Source of the DNA: Firmicutes bacterium AM31-12AC
Lineage (GTDB): Bacteria > Bacillota > Clostridia > Lachnospirales > Lachnospiraceae
Length of the DNA: 64,000 bases
Assembly (NCBI GenBank): GCA_003480425.1
Contig: QUJA01000003.1
Coordinates: forward strand, 1 to 64,000
Reading direction: 5' to 3'
A model generated the notes under the pieces. That model saw only the letters and a program-made list of their open reading frames with translations, was not told the origin of the DNA and made no database searches. Below, in pieces: positions 57,135 to 64,000 of the stretch; position 1 is the stretch's first letter; each line of letters starts with the position of its first letter. A program made the position numbers and the translations under genes.

Positions 57135-57782
57135 CTATTTGATAATTCTTACTGTATCTCCTGTCGCAATCTTCGCTGCATTCGCTTCATCTGTATCGAT
57201 ATGCATCTCAAGCGTAAAGCTGTCATCTACACGAATCTGTACATTGTTAAATGTTGTTCCGCGTTCATTATCTGCTTTAACCGAAACGATATCTCCATCA
57301 TGTACACCTGCTGCCATTGCATCTTGTGGTGCCATATGAATATGTCTTTTGGCTACAATACATCCTTCATTCAGGTAAATCGCACCTTTTGGTCCAACTA
57401 CCGCAATTGCAGCGGATCCTGCAATATTACCGGACTCTCTTATTGGAGCTTTTACTCCGAGACGAAGTGCATCTGTAGCAGAAATCTCTACCTGTGATTT
57501 ACTTCTGACCGGTCCCAGGATTCTAACATTCTCGATTGCTCTAAGCTTCAGACCAACAATTGTGACTGTCTCATTTGATGCAAATTGTCCGCCCATAAGC
57601 CCTTTTTTCTTTGTAAGCTGGTATCCTTCTCCGAATAAAGCTTCTACATGCTCCTGTGTCAGATGAATATGTCTTGCGGACACACCAACCGGAACCACAT
57701 AACCATTTTCAGAAGAAGCTTCCTGTTTCTGAATTGACTCCAGCACCATTCTTGTGATTAATTCTATACTTTGATTATCCAT
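57135..57782 (-). CDS. pduL: Phosphate propanoyltransferase PduL
   Basis: A 215-residue enzyme converting propionyl-CoA to propionyl-phosphate inside the compartment. Zinc-binding His are seen in VSARHIHLTQEHVEALFG and KRHIHMAPQDA. The N-terminal SIELITRMVLESIQKQ is an amphipathic helix like other encapsulation peptides. The start at 57782 follows AAGGAGACG. Confidence 0.94.
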   Translation of the reverse strand: MDNQSIELITRMVLESIQKQEASSENGYVVPVGVSARHIHLTQEHVEALFGEGYQLTKKKGLMGGQFASNETVTIVGLKLRAIENVRILGPVRSKSQVEISATDALRLGVKAPIRESGNIAGSAAIAVVGPKGAIYLNEGCIVAKRHIHMAPQDAMAAGVHDGDIVSVKADNERGTTFNNVQIRVDDSFTLEMHIDTDEANAAKIATGDTVRIIK

Positions 57783-57843
57783 AATACGTCTCCTTGTATT
57801 ATGCGGATTCTCCACATTTGGAAAATCATATCATTTTATGACA

Positions 57844-57883
57844 TGACAGCCTTACAGTTTTTATCCTGTAAGGCTATCTGTCA
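57844..57883 (-). terminator. Intra-operon stem-loop between a BMC-H gene and pduL
   Basis: On the reverse strand TGACAG plus AGCCTTACAG pair with CTGTAAGGCTGTCA. No T-run follows, so it may be an attenuator or RNA processing/stability site rather than a full terminator. It separates four shell genes and the enzymes upstream from pduL and the redox genes downstream. Confidence 0.5.
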
Positions 57884-57898
57884 CCCTGATCGCATTTA

Positions 57899-58393
57899 TT
57901 AGTCGATATGTGGAAGGATTTTTTCTACATCATTGTGTGGTCTTGGGATTACGTGTGTTGCTACTAATTCTCCAAGTCTTCCAGCTGCGTCTGCACCTGT
58001 TTCAACTGCTGATTTAACAGCTCCTACGTCTCCACGTACCATAACTGTTACAAGACCAGATCCGATTTTCTCTGTTCCTACTAATACTACGTTAGCAGCT
58101 TTTAACATTGCATCTGCTGCTTCGATTGATGCTACAAGACCTCTTGTTTCAACCATTCCTAATGCTTCCTGTGCCATTCTTTTTTCCTCCTTATGAATTG
58201 TTTCTGTTATCTGCTCTGCTTTTTGTGTTGTTTTTCTTACACGTTGCACTGTCTTAGCCGGTGCTTTTGCAGTTGCCGTTTTTGTTGTTTTCTTTGTGGA
58301 TGCAGCTTTTGTTGTACTCTTCTTAGCCGTACCAGCTGCTTTAGAAGACGCTTCTTTCTTCTCTTGACCTGTCGGCTTCTTTTCCTCTGCCAT
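57899..58393 (-). CDS. BMC-H shell protein with Lys/Thr/Ala-rich N-terminal extension and internal start
   Basis: The full frame is 164 residues from the ATG at 58393 (site AAGGAGGGCAG). Residues 1-72 are low-complexity and basic, with about 17 Lys and many Thr/Ala, like a histone-H1 tail. Residues 73-164 are a PduA/EutM-type BMC domain. A second strong site, AAGGAGG, lies eight bases before the ATG at 58177 (Met73), which alone would give a normal 92-residue BMC-H. Two products are therefore likely. The domain is nearly identical to the gene at 58770. The tail may bind nucleic acid, cargo or the shell lumen; this is unknown. Confidence 0.85.
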   Translation of the reverse strand: MAEEKKPTGQEKKEASSKAAGTAKKSTTKAASTKKTTKTATAKAPAKTVQRVRKTTQKAEQITETIHKEEKRMAQEALGMVETRGLVASIEAADAMLKAANVVLVGTEKIGSGLVTVMVRGDVGAVKSAVETGADAAGRLGELVATHVIPRPHNDVEKILPHID

Positions 58394-58407
58394 CGTAACT
58401 GCCCTCC

Positions 58408-58692
58408 TTAACAAACTCGATTCGCACTGTTCTCAATCAGTTTCAGAATCTCTTCATGGGGACTTGGGATTACAACATGAGCAACCGGGTCTTTGATTCC
58501 ATTGGCCGTAGCTGCTTCAATGGCCTGTGTTACCGATGATACATCTCCGCGGATGATAACCGTTACAAGTCTTCCACCTAACTTTTTTTCCCATGTAACC
58601 AGCTCTACTTCAGCTGTTTTGCACATAATATCAATTGCGACTACTGCTGCTGTTACACTTGGGATTTCAAAAAATCCATATGCCTGTCCCAT
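58408..58692 (-). CDS. BMC-H shell protein (divergent)
   Basis: A 94-residue single BMC domain ([27 protein letters not shown] ... [10 protein letters not shown]). It is clearly different from the PduA-like paralogues on either side, so it probably has its own pore. It is 14 nt upstream of the tailed BMC-H. Confidence 0.92.
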   Translation of the reverse strand: MGQAYGFFEIPSVTAAVVAIDIMCKTAEVELVTWEKKLGGRLVTVIIRGDVSSVTQAIEAATANGIKDPVAHVVIPSPHEEILKLIENSANRVC

Positions 58693-58769
58693 GAGACTGC
58701 TCCTTTACTTCTCTACATCCGCAGTCTGTTCTAACCCAAACTGCGGATATTTATCATTATATTAGTTAA

Positions 58770-59045
58770 TTATACAGTAGGAAGGATTTTCTCAACGTCG
58801 TTGTGTGGTCTTGGGATTACGTGTGTTGCTACTAATTCTCCAAGTCTTCCAGCTGCGTCTGCACCTGTTTCAACTGCTGCTTTAACTGCTCCAACGTCTC
58901 CACGTACCATAACTGTTACAAGACCAGATCCGATTTTCTCTGTTCCTACCAATGTTACCTCTGCTGCTTTAGTCATTGCATCTGCTGCTTCGATTGCTGC
59001 TGTAAGTCCTCTTGTTTCTACCATTCCTAATGCTAACTGTGCCAT
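58770..59045 (-). CDS. BMC-H shell protein, PduA/EutM type
   Basis: A 91-residue major-shell type protein ([20 protein letters not shown] ... [15 protein letters not shown]). It has the pore-region [19 protein letters not shown]. At DNA level it is almost identical to the end of the tailed gene at 57899, including an 80-bp identical block, which suggests recent duplication or conversion. Confidence 0.95.
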   Translation of the reverse strand: MAQLALGMVETRGLTAAIEAADAMTKAAEVTLVGTEKIGSGLVTVMVRGDVGAVKAAVETGADAAGRLGELVATHVIPRPHNDVEKILPTV

Positions 59046-59089
59046 TATTATTTCCTCCTAAAATCTTATATAAATACTATGTTTGATGT

Positions 59090-59401
59090 TTATTTATCTA
59101 AACCACTAATTTTCAGCATCTTCTCTGTATCCTCTGTAGGTCTTGCGATTTCATATTCAGCGACAATTCCCGCAAGTTCATTTGCTCTTTTTGTTGCTGC
59201 CTCCAACGCTGCCTTTACATCTGATACACTTCCACGAAACTTAACCATTACGATCAATGGTACCGGTAATTCGTCTGCATTTGCCGGTTTATTCTTATCA
59301 AAAGTCTCCAGTCTTACATTACCTGCTTTACATCCCGCATCTGCTGCTGCAAATGCAGTTGCCAGCCCGAAGACTTCTAACATGCCTACTGCTTCTCCCA
59401 T
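59090..59401 (-). CDS. BMC-H shell protein with loop insertion
   Basis: A 103-residue BMC domain (GMLEVFGLATAFAAADAGCKAGNV). An insertion, DKNKPANADELPVP at about residues 36-49, precedes the pore strand, a form seen in shell proteins of glycyl-radical compartments. It lies first among the shell genes, after the Zn dehydrogenase. Confidence 0.9.
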   Translation of the reverse strand: MGEAVGMLEVFGLATAFAAADAGCKAGNVRLETFDKNKPANADELPVPLIVMVKFRGSVSDVKAALEAATKRANELAGIVAEYEIARPTEDTEKMLKISGLDK

Positions 59402-59427
59402 ATCATTTCTCCTTCAAGGGGCAGTTA

Positions 59428-60645
59428 TTATTTATTCACAATCGCAATTTTAAGACCCTTCTGCTCTAAGTTTGTAATATGAGCTTCGTTGATCTCTTCC
59501 AATGGGAATTTGTGTGTGATAAGTTTTTCCATTGGAAGTCCGATTCCTTTTGCTCTCTTCAAGAAATCAAATGTTGTTGCATAATCTCTCAGTGTGTATA
59601 CCCAAGATCCTACCAATGTGATCTCTTTTGAACAAAGATCAAAGTGTGGGTTAATTGTTGCATCTCCACCATTGATGAAGAATCCAAGTTCACAAAGTCC
59701 TCCACCATTGCGGATGAATTTGTAAATATTAGCATGAGCTACAGGAGATCCTGTACACTGGAATGCAAAATCTGCTGCATGTCCGCCAAATGCTTCTTTT
59801 ACAGCACCTGCAAGTGCATCAATGCCTTTATGATTCATGAAGTTAACTGACTTCTCTGCTCCCATTTCTTTTGCGAATGCAAGTCTCTGCTCGTTACCAT
59901 CAACTGCCACAATATTCTCAATACCCATTGTACGCAAAACAGCGATACAAATCAAGCCGATTGGTCCACATCCCTGAACAACAACACGACTATTGAATCT
60001 TAAGATTCCAGTTGTTTTAGCTCTTTCTACTGCATGAACCAATACTGCACATGGCTCGATGAGGATTCGAGAATCCAGATCAAGATCACTTACATTAAAG
60101 ATTGAAGATCCTTCTCTGACTAAGATGTAATCTGAGAACCATCCATTCAAATGGATATCATCATCTGGAAGTAATCCGTATACATCAGCTCCACCGATAT
60201 TCTTCTTGTTCAAATCGAACATCTCGATCTCCGGATCATCTTTAAAAATCATACATGTTACAACTTTGTCTCCGACTTTCAGTGGTTTTCCTGCACTGTC
60301 AACTTTGACATTTTTACCCATTTTTACGATTTCTCCTGTACCCTCATGTCCAAGAGCAACTGGGATCAATCCAAATGGATCTCTCTTGAATTCGTGTGCG
60401 TCTGTTCCGCAGACTCCACAACCTTCTACTTTAACAAGAATATCTCCGTCACCAACTTCTGGGATTGGGAATTCTTTGATATCATAATGCTCCAGAGATG
60501 TCAGCATAGCTACGCGTGCTGTCTTTGGAATTGCCTGGCTTGCTGGTGCCGGCGCACTTGCTGCAGGTGCTGCAACAGGTGATTTTAACATATTTTCAAG
60601 TACCTGTTTTACAACTTCTTCTACGTTTGCAGAATTCATTTCCAT
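59428..60645 (-). CDS. Zn-dependent MDR alcohol dehydrogenase with encapsulation peptide
   Basis: A 405-residue medium-chain dehydrogenase. An N-terminal helix (NSANVEEVVKQVLENMLKS) and a Pro/Ala linker (to about 40) form a typical targeting signal. Catalytic zinc ligands are in GCGVCGTDAHEFK and GHEGTGEI; the nucleotide loop is GCGPIGLICIAVL. The four-Cys structural zinc lobe is absent. The start at 60645 follows GGAGGG. It probably interconverts lactaldehyde and 1,2-propanediol or propanal and propanol inside the compartment. Confidence 0.88.
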   Translation of the reverse strand: MEMNSANVEEVVKQVLENMLKSPVAAPAASAPAPASQAIPKTARVAMLTSLEHYDIKEFPIPEVGDGDILVKVEGCGVCGTDAHEFKRDPFGLIPVALGHEGTGEIVKMGKNVKVDSAGKPLKVGDKVVTCMIFKDDPEIEMFDLNKKNIGGADVYGLLPDDDIHLNGWFSDYILVREGSSIFNVSDLDLDSRILIEPCAVLVHAVERAKTTGILRFNSRVVVQGCGPIGLICIAVLRTMGIENIVAVDGNEQRLAFAKEMGAEKSVNFMNHKGIDALAGAVKEAFGGHAADFAFQCTGSPVAHANIYKFIRNGGGLCELGFFINGGDATINPHFDLCSKEITLVGSWVYTLRDYATTFDFLKRAKGIGLPMEKLITHKFPLEEINEAHITNLEQKGLKIAIVNK

Positions 60646-60664
60646 TGTGTTACCCTCCATATTA

Positions 60665-62053
60665 TTATCTGATACACAAGCTGTCTGTCATAACACATCT
60701 TCTTCTCTTAGTAAATGTGCTTGCGCTTGTCAGTCCTTCTCCTGTACGGCTTGCGATTGTGAAAGTACAGAATCCTTCACCACCAAAGCCAAGTGCTGAA
60801 TACGAAGGTCCATTCTTTACAAGAATAGCTGTATCAATTGCTTTTGCATATTTTGTAATGTTATCCACATTCTTTGAATGGATATGTGCAGAATGTCTGT
60901 TGCCATGCTCCAGCCACACTGCCTGCTCTACTGCATCATCAAAATCTTTTGCTCTGACAACACCGAGAATTGGCATCATCAATTCTTCTGCGATCAATGG
61001 ATGCTCCTTTGGTCCTTCAAATGTGATACATCTGATATTGTCCGGAACCTGAACTCCGATCATACCAAGTAATGTTTTAGCATCTCTACCTACACATTTA
61101 CGATTTAATTTTCCACCTTTGAGAACCACTTCTGTCAGTGCATCCTGCTCTTCTTTTGATGCAAGATAACATCCCTGTTCACTTACCATGTAGTGCATCA
61201 ATTCATCTGCAATAGAATCTACTGCAACGATTTCTTTTTCTGCGATACATGGGAGGTTGTTATCAAATGTACATCCGTTAACAATATCTTCTGCTGCTTT
61301 ACGGATGTCTGCTGTCTCATCTACCAGTGCCGGTGGGTTACCTGCTCCGGCTCCGATTCCTCTCTTACCAGAAGAAAGTACTGCTGTTACTACACCAGGA
61401 CCTCCTGTAGCTGCAATCAAAGGAATATCTTTATGTTTCATCATGACAGCACTTGTTTCCATCGTAGGTTTTTCAACAGTAACTGCGATATTATCTGGAC
61501 CGCCTGCTTCGATGGATGCTTCATTTAACATATTTACTGCATAAATAGAAGTCTTAATTGCCGCCGGATGTGGGTTGAATACAACTGTATTACCGCCTGC
61601 CAGCATTCCGATTGTATTACACAGAACTGTTTCACTTGGGTTTGTACAAGGAGTAATTGCTCCAATAACTCCAAATGGTCCCATCTCAATCAATGTAAGT
61701 CCTCTATCACCTGACCATGCAGTTGTTGTAATATCTTCTGTTCCAGGTGTTTTTTCAGCAACGAGCTGATGTTTTAAAATTTTATGTCCAACATTTCCCA
61801 TGCCTGTTTCCTGCACACCCATATGTGCAAAAGTTTCAGCATTTTCTTTAATTTTTGTTCTAATGTTAGAAATGATCTTTTCTCTCTGATCCATAGACAT
61901 CTTAGCAACGATTTTCTGTGATTTCTTCGCAGCTTCAATTGCTTCGTTCATGTCTTTGAATACTCCATGATTACCAGTCACATCGGCAGAAATCTGCATC
62001 TTTGCAACAACTTCTTTAACGATGTCCTGAATCATCTGTTCATTTACAGACAC
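60665..62053 (-). CDS. CoA-acylating propionaldehyde dehydrogenase, PduP type
   Basis: A 462-residue aldehyde dehydrogenase. The N-terminal helix MSVNEQMIQDIVKEVVAKMQ is an encapsulation peptide. The catalytic Cys is in FDNNLPCIAEKEI (about residue 270), and the nucleotide site in the GNTVVFNPHP region. It makes propionyl-CoA from propanal. Its start overlaps the preceding stop by 10 nt. Confidence 0.94.
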   Translation of the reverse strand: MSVNEQMIQDIVKEVVAKMQISADVTGNHGVFKDMNEAIEAAKKSQKIVAKMSMDQREKIISNIRTKIKENAETFAHMGVQETGMGNVGHKILKHQLVAEKTPGTEDITTTAWSGDRGLTLIEMGPFGVIGAITPCTNPSETVLCNTIGMLAGGNTVVFNPHPAAIKTSIYAVNMLNEASIEAGGPDNIAVTVEKPTMETSAVMMKHKDIPLIAATGGPGVVTAVLSSGKRGIGAGAGNPPALVDETADIRKAAEDIVNGCTFDNNLPCIAEKEIVAVDSIADELMHYMVSEQGCYLASKEEQDALTEVVLKGGKLNRKCVGRDAKTLLGMIGVQVPDNIRCITFEGPKEHPLIAEELMMPILGVVRAKDFDDAVEQAVWLEHGNRHSAHIHSKNVDNITKYAKAIDTAILVKNGPSYSALGFGGEGFCTFTIASRTGEGLTSASTFTKRRRCVMTDSLCIR

Positions 62054-62565
62054 GCTAATACCTCCTTAAAAGCTTCTTTTCCATAAGCAGCAAGCTCTGT
62101 GTCTTCTTTGGCACTGCCACCGCTTACACCTAAAGCTCCGATTATTTTGCCATCTGCTTCCAGCACCTCTCCACCGCCGAAGATTACAATCTTACCTTCA
62201 TTAGTGAACTGAATACCATATAACTCTTTACCCGGCTGGCTTAGTTCAGCCAGCTTTGCGGTAGACATTTTTAAGCTTGCCGAAGTAAATGATTTGTTCA
62301 ACGCAATGTCGAAACTTGCTATATAAGCACCATCCATACTCTGGACTGCCACCGGTCTCCCAGCAGCATCCGCAACCGCAATTACTACATTTAATCCCAT
62401 CGTCTCTGCCTTTGCCTTCACTTTATCGATCAGACTATTAGCTTTATCCAATGTCATCTTGTTCTTTTTACATTTACAGACATGTCCTTGTGCATGGTGA
62501 GAACCGTTCGCATTCATCCCTTCCAGCACAGCCTTCACTGCATTGGAAATATCCTGTTCGTTCAT
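62044..62565 (-). CDS. GlcG/HbpS (PduO C-terminal-like) protein with encapsulation peptide
   Basis: A 173-residue protein: N-terminal amphipathic helix (MNEQDISNAVKAVLEGM), a His/Cys linker (HHAQGHVCKCKK) and a GlcG/DUF336 domain (about 40-173, IAVADAAGRPVAVQSMDGAY ... IFGGGEVL). Relatives bind heme or cobalamin; the His/Cys linker may bind metal. The start at 62565 follows GAGGACTGG. Confidence 0.87.
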   Translation of the reverse strand: MNEQDISNAVKAVLEGMNANGSHHAQGHVCKCKKNKMTLDKANSLIDKVKAKAETMGLNVVIAVADAAGRPVAVQSMDGAYIASFDIALNKSFTSASLKMSTAKLAELSQPGKELYGIQFTNEGKIVIFGGGEVLEADGKIIGALGVSGGSAKEDTELAAYGKEAFKEVLACL

Positions 62566-62591
62566 ACCAGTCCTCATTTCTTATATATAAA

Positions 62592-63395
62592 TTATTTTCC
62601 TAACTGATCCATAACTTTCTTTGTGATAGAAGCAATCAGGTCTGCATCTACTGTTGCTGCTTCATGTGATCCACAGTTTCCTCCACATGAGTGGCAGTTT
62701 GGTTTACCAGCTTTTGCATTTGGGCAAAGGTTTGCAGGATGTTTTCCCGGAAGTCCCATCTGTCTTCTGATTTCATAAAGTTTTTCAACCTGCTCTTTGT
62801 TCAGTTCCTGTGGTCCACCGATCTGCATTGTCTGCCATAACAGACGAGCGTAGAACTCTACTGACTCCATCTTGTGGTATGCATTTAATAAAGAATCAGA
62901 ATATGTTAATGCTCCGTGGTTCTCAAGAAGAACTGCATCGAAATACTGAAGATATTCAGAAACTGCATCTGGAATCTCCATTGTAGAAGGTGTACCATAT
63001 TTAGCAACCGGAACACATCCAAGAGCGATAACTGCCTCTGGCATGATTGGCTGTGTCAAAGGAATACCTGCAATTGCAAATGTTGTTGCATAAAGTGGAT
63101 GAGCATGTACTACAGAATTAACATCTGGTCTCTCTTTGTAAACACGCATATGCATTTTGATCTCTGATGATGGTTTGAATCCTGGGTTAGCCTGGATTAC
63201 ATTACCATTAGCATCTACTTTACAGATATACTCTGGTGTCATAAATCCTTTACTTACTCCTGTTGGTGTGCAAAGGAATTCGTTGTCGTTCAATTTTACT
63301 GAAAAGTTACCATCATTTGCTGCAACCATTCCACGATTATAAACGCGTCTACCGATCTCACACATCTCTTTTTTGATTTCATACTCGTTAACCAT
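62592..63395 (-). CDS. Class II aldolase (L-fuculose-1-phosphate type) with C-terminal encapsulation peptide
   Basis: A 267-residue Zn aldolase that cuts fuculose-1-P to DHAP and L-lactaldehyde. Zinc ligands are in VVHAHPLYATTFA and LENHGAL, the active Glu is near IMPEAVIALG. After the enzyme domain comes a Cys/Gly linker (CHSCGGNCG) and the helix DADLIASITKKVMDQLGK, a targeting signal. The start at 63395 follows AAGGAGGAAAC; an upstream in-frame ATG at 63479 precedes the promoter -10. It opens the operon. Confidence 0.93.
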   Translation of the reverse strand: MVNEYEIKKEMCEIGRRVYNRGMVAANDGNFSVKLNDNEFLCTPTGVSKGFMTPEYICKVDANGNVIQANPGFKPSSEIKMHMRVYKERPDVNSVVHAHPLYATTFAIAGIPLTQPIMPEAVIALGCVPVAKYGTPSTMEIPDAVSEYLQYFDAVLLENHGALTYSDSLLNAYHKMESVEFYARLLWQTMQIGGPQELNKEQVEKLYEIRRQMGLPGKHPANLCPNAKAGKPNCHSCGGNCGSHEAATVDADLIASITKKVMDQLGK

Positions 63396-63450
63396 TCTTG
63401 TTTCCTCCTTGGATTTTACAAAAAATTTGTTTTTTGTTATTTCTAACTTG

Positions 63451-63479
63451 ATTCTACCACACAACCCCACAACAGTCAA
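63451..63479 (-). promoter_or_regulatory. Promoter of the microcompartment operon
   Basis: TTGACT (63474-63479), a 17-nt spacer and TAGAAT (63451-63456) on the reverse strand. CAACA (about 63491) and TGTTG (about 63470) flank the -35 and could be part of a regulator site. Farther up, CAGGATATAATCCTG (63624-63638) is a perfect 6-bp-arm palindrome. The rest of 63396-63689 is A/T-rich. Confidence 0.8.
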
Positions 63480-63659
63480 TCAGATCTTGTGTTGTTTTTG
63501 TTGGTTTTCACCCTTTACTTTTACTGTTTTTCAGTTTACTCTTATCTGTTCCTGTTGTATCGGAAATGTTTTTTCAAGTTATTCACATATCGTTTTATTT
63601 TTTGATATTTTTTTGTGAAATATCAGGATATAATCCTGTCTTCTTATACAACATATATC

Positions 63660-63690
63660 GTTACTATTCACACTTCGTGTGACCAGCTAT
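63660..63690. repeat. Family A repeat fragment after the activase gene
   Basis: GTTACTATTCACAC and GTGTGACCAGCTATC match the family A left end; TCACAC/GTGTGA form a short hairpin. It touches the stop region of the activase gene. Confidence 0.55.
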
Positions 63691-64000
63691 CATCCGCCGA
63701 TCTGACACTCGATTCCCGATGTCACCTCAGCTACTTTCAATAGCTTTTCCATATGTTCATTTGTCGGAGGTTTTACATCCCCCATCAAATACTCTCGATT
63801 CAATCCGGTGTATTTATCCTGTCCTAATCTATGATATGGCAACAAATGCATACGTTTCACATTAGGAAGTGTCGCTGTATAAGCTGCAATCTGACGGATT
63901 TCCTCTTCTGTATCATTGAACCCCGGTATAACCGGAACTCTTATGCTAAGTTCTGTCATTCCAGACTTTGCAATCTTCATCGCATTTTCTATCATCAGTT
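63690..64000 (-). CDS. Glycyl-radical enzyme activating protein, C-terminal part
   Basis: At least 103 residues of a radical-SAM activase; the CxxxCxxC end is beyond the window. The visible part, IRVPVIPGFNDTEEEI and MHLLPYHRLGQDKYTGL, is the conserved C-terminal half of PflA-like activases. It would install the glycyl radical on a B12-independent 1,2-propanediol dehydratase, expected next to it outside the window. Confidence 0.9.
   Translation of the reverse strand, partial: LMIENAMKIAKSGMTELSIRVPVIPGFNDTEEEIRQIAAYTATLPNVKRMHLLPYHRLGQDKYTGLNREYLMGDVKPPTNEHMEKLLKVAEVTSGIECQIGG

Noticed and set aside
63373..63618. Forward open frame in the BMC promoter region
   Set aside because: It overlaps the promoter and aldolase start antisense and has no start signals.

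Overview
The window comes from a low-GC, spore-forming gut Firmicute, most likely a Lachnospiraceae member of the Ruminococcus gnavus/torques, Blautia or Roseburia type. Supporting signs are the 16S 5' end, a spoIIA-sigF-spoVA cluster, a T-box valS leader, an EFR1-type flavodoxin/ferredoxin and a glycyl-radical-enzyme microcompartment locus. Species assignment is inference.

Layout. 1-700: start of a 16S rRNA gene leaving the window to the left, tandem rrn promoters and a palindromic repeat. 0.7-15 kb: housekeeping genes (asnB-like, radA, clpC with a GntR regulator, a dapF homologue, two COG0523 metal GTPases, xth, truA, an Rpn-type nuclease). 15.4-19.7 kb: a lone PTS EIIA, a beta-hydroxyacid dehydrogenase and the sporulation sigma-F operon. 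19.8-28.2 kb: TPR protein, a 45-aa protein, folC, an LTA-synthase-like sulfatase and valS with its T-box. 28.2-31.9 kb: two related repeat-rich elements with matching terminal inverted repeats, bracketing an ECF sigma/anti-sigma pair. 31.9-48 kb: L-fucose catabolism (fucK, fucI, fucU, AraC regulator), a monosaccharide ABC transporter and a sugar-sensing two-component system with its own periplasmic binding protein. 48.2-52.7 kb: N-acetylglucosamine PTS under a LicT-type antiterminator, with divergent nagA. 52.9-64 kb: a microcompartment operon (class II aldolase, GlcG-like protein, CoA-acylating aldehyde dehydrogenase, Zn alcohol dehydrogenase, four BMC-H, PduL, EutN/CcmL, PduS, PduT, DeoR regulator, Fe alcohol dehydrogenase), preceded by a glycyl-radical activase cut by the window edge.

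How it fits together. Fucose enters, is isomerised and phosphorylated in the cytosol, and fuculose-1-phosphate is split by the aldolase to DHAP and lactaldehyde. Lactaldehyde is reduced to 1,2-propanediol, dehydrated by a glycyl radical enzyme (expected just beyond the right edge) to propanal, and disproportionated to propanol and propionate. This is the B12-independent fucose/rhamnose compartment known from Clostridium phytofermentans and Roseburia. The neighbouring GlcNAc PTS fits growth on mucin glycans.

Main oddities: five genes between 11.7 and 25.4 kb, including valS and spoIIAB, each broken by one missing A, which suggests a poorly resolved assembly stretch; a dapF homologue with both catalytic cysteines replaced; a BMC-H protein with a lysine-rich tail and an internal start; several families of structured palindromic repeats, two of them large composite elements.
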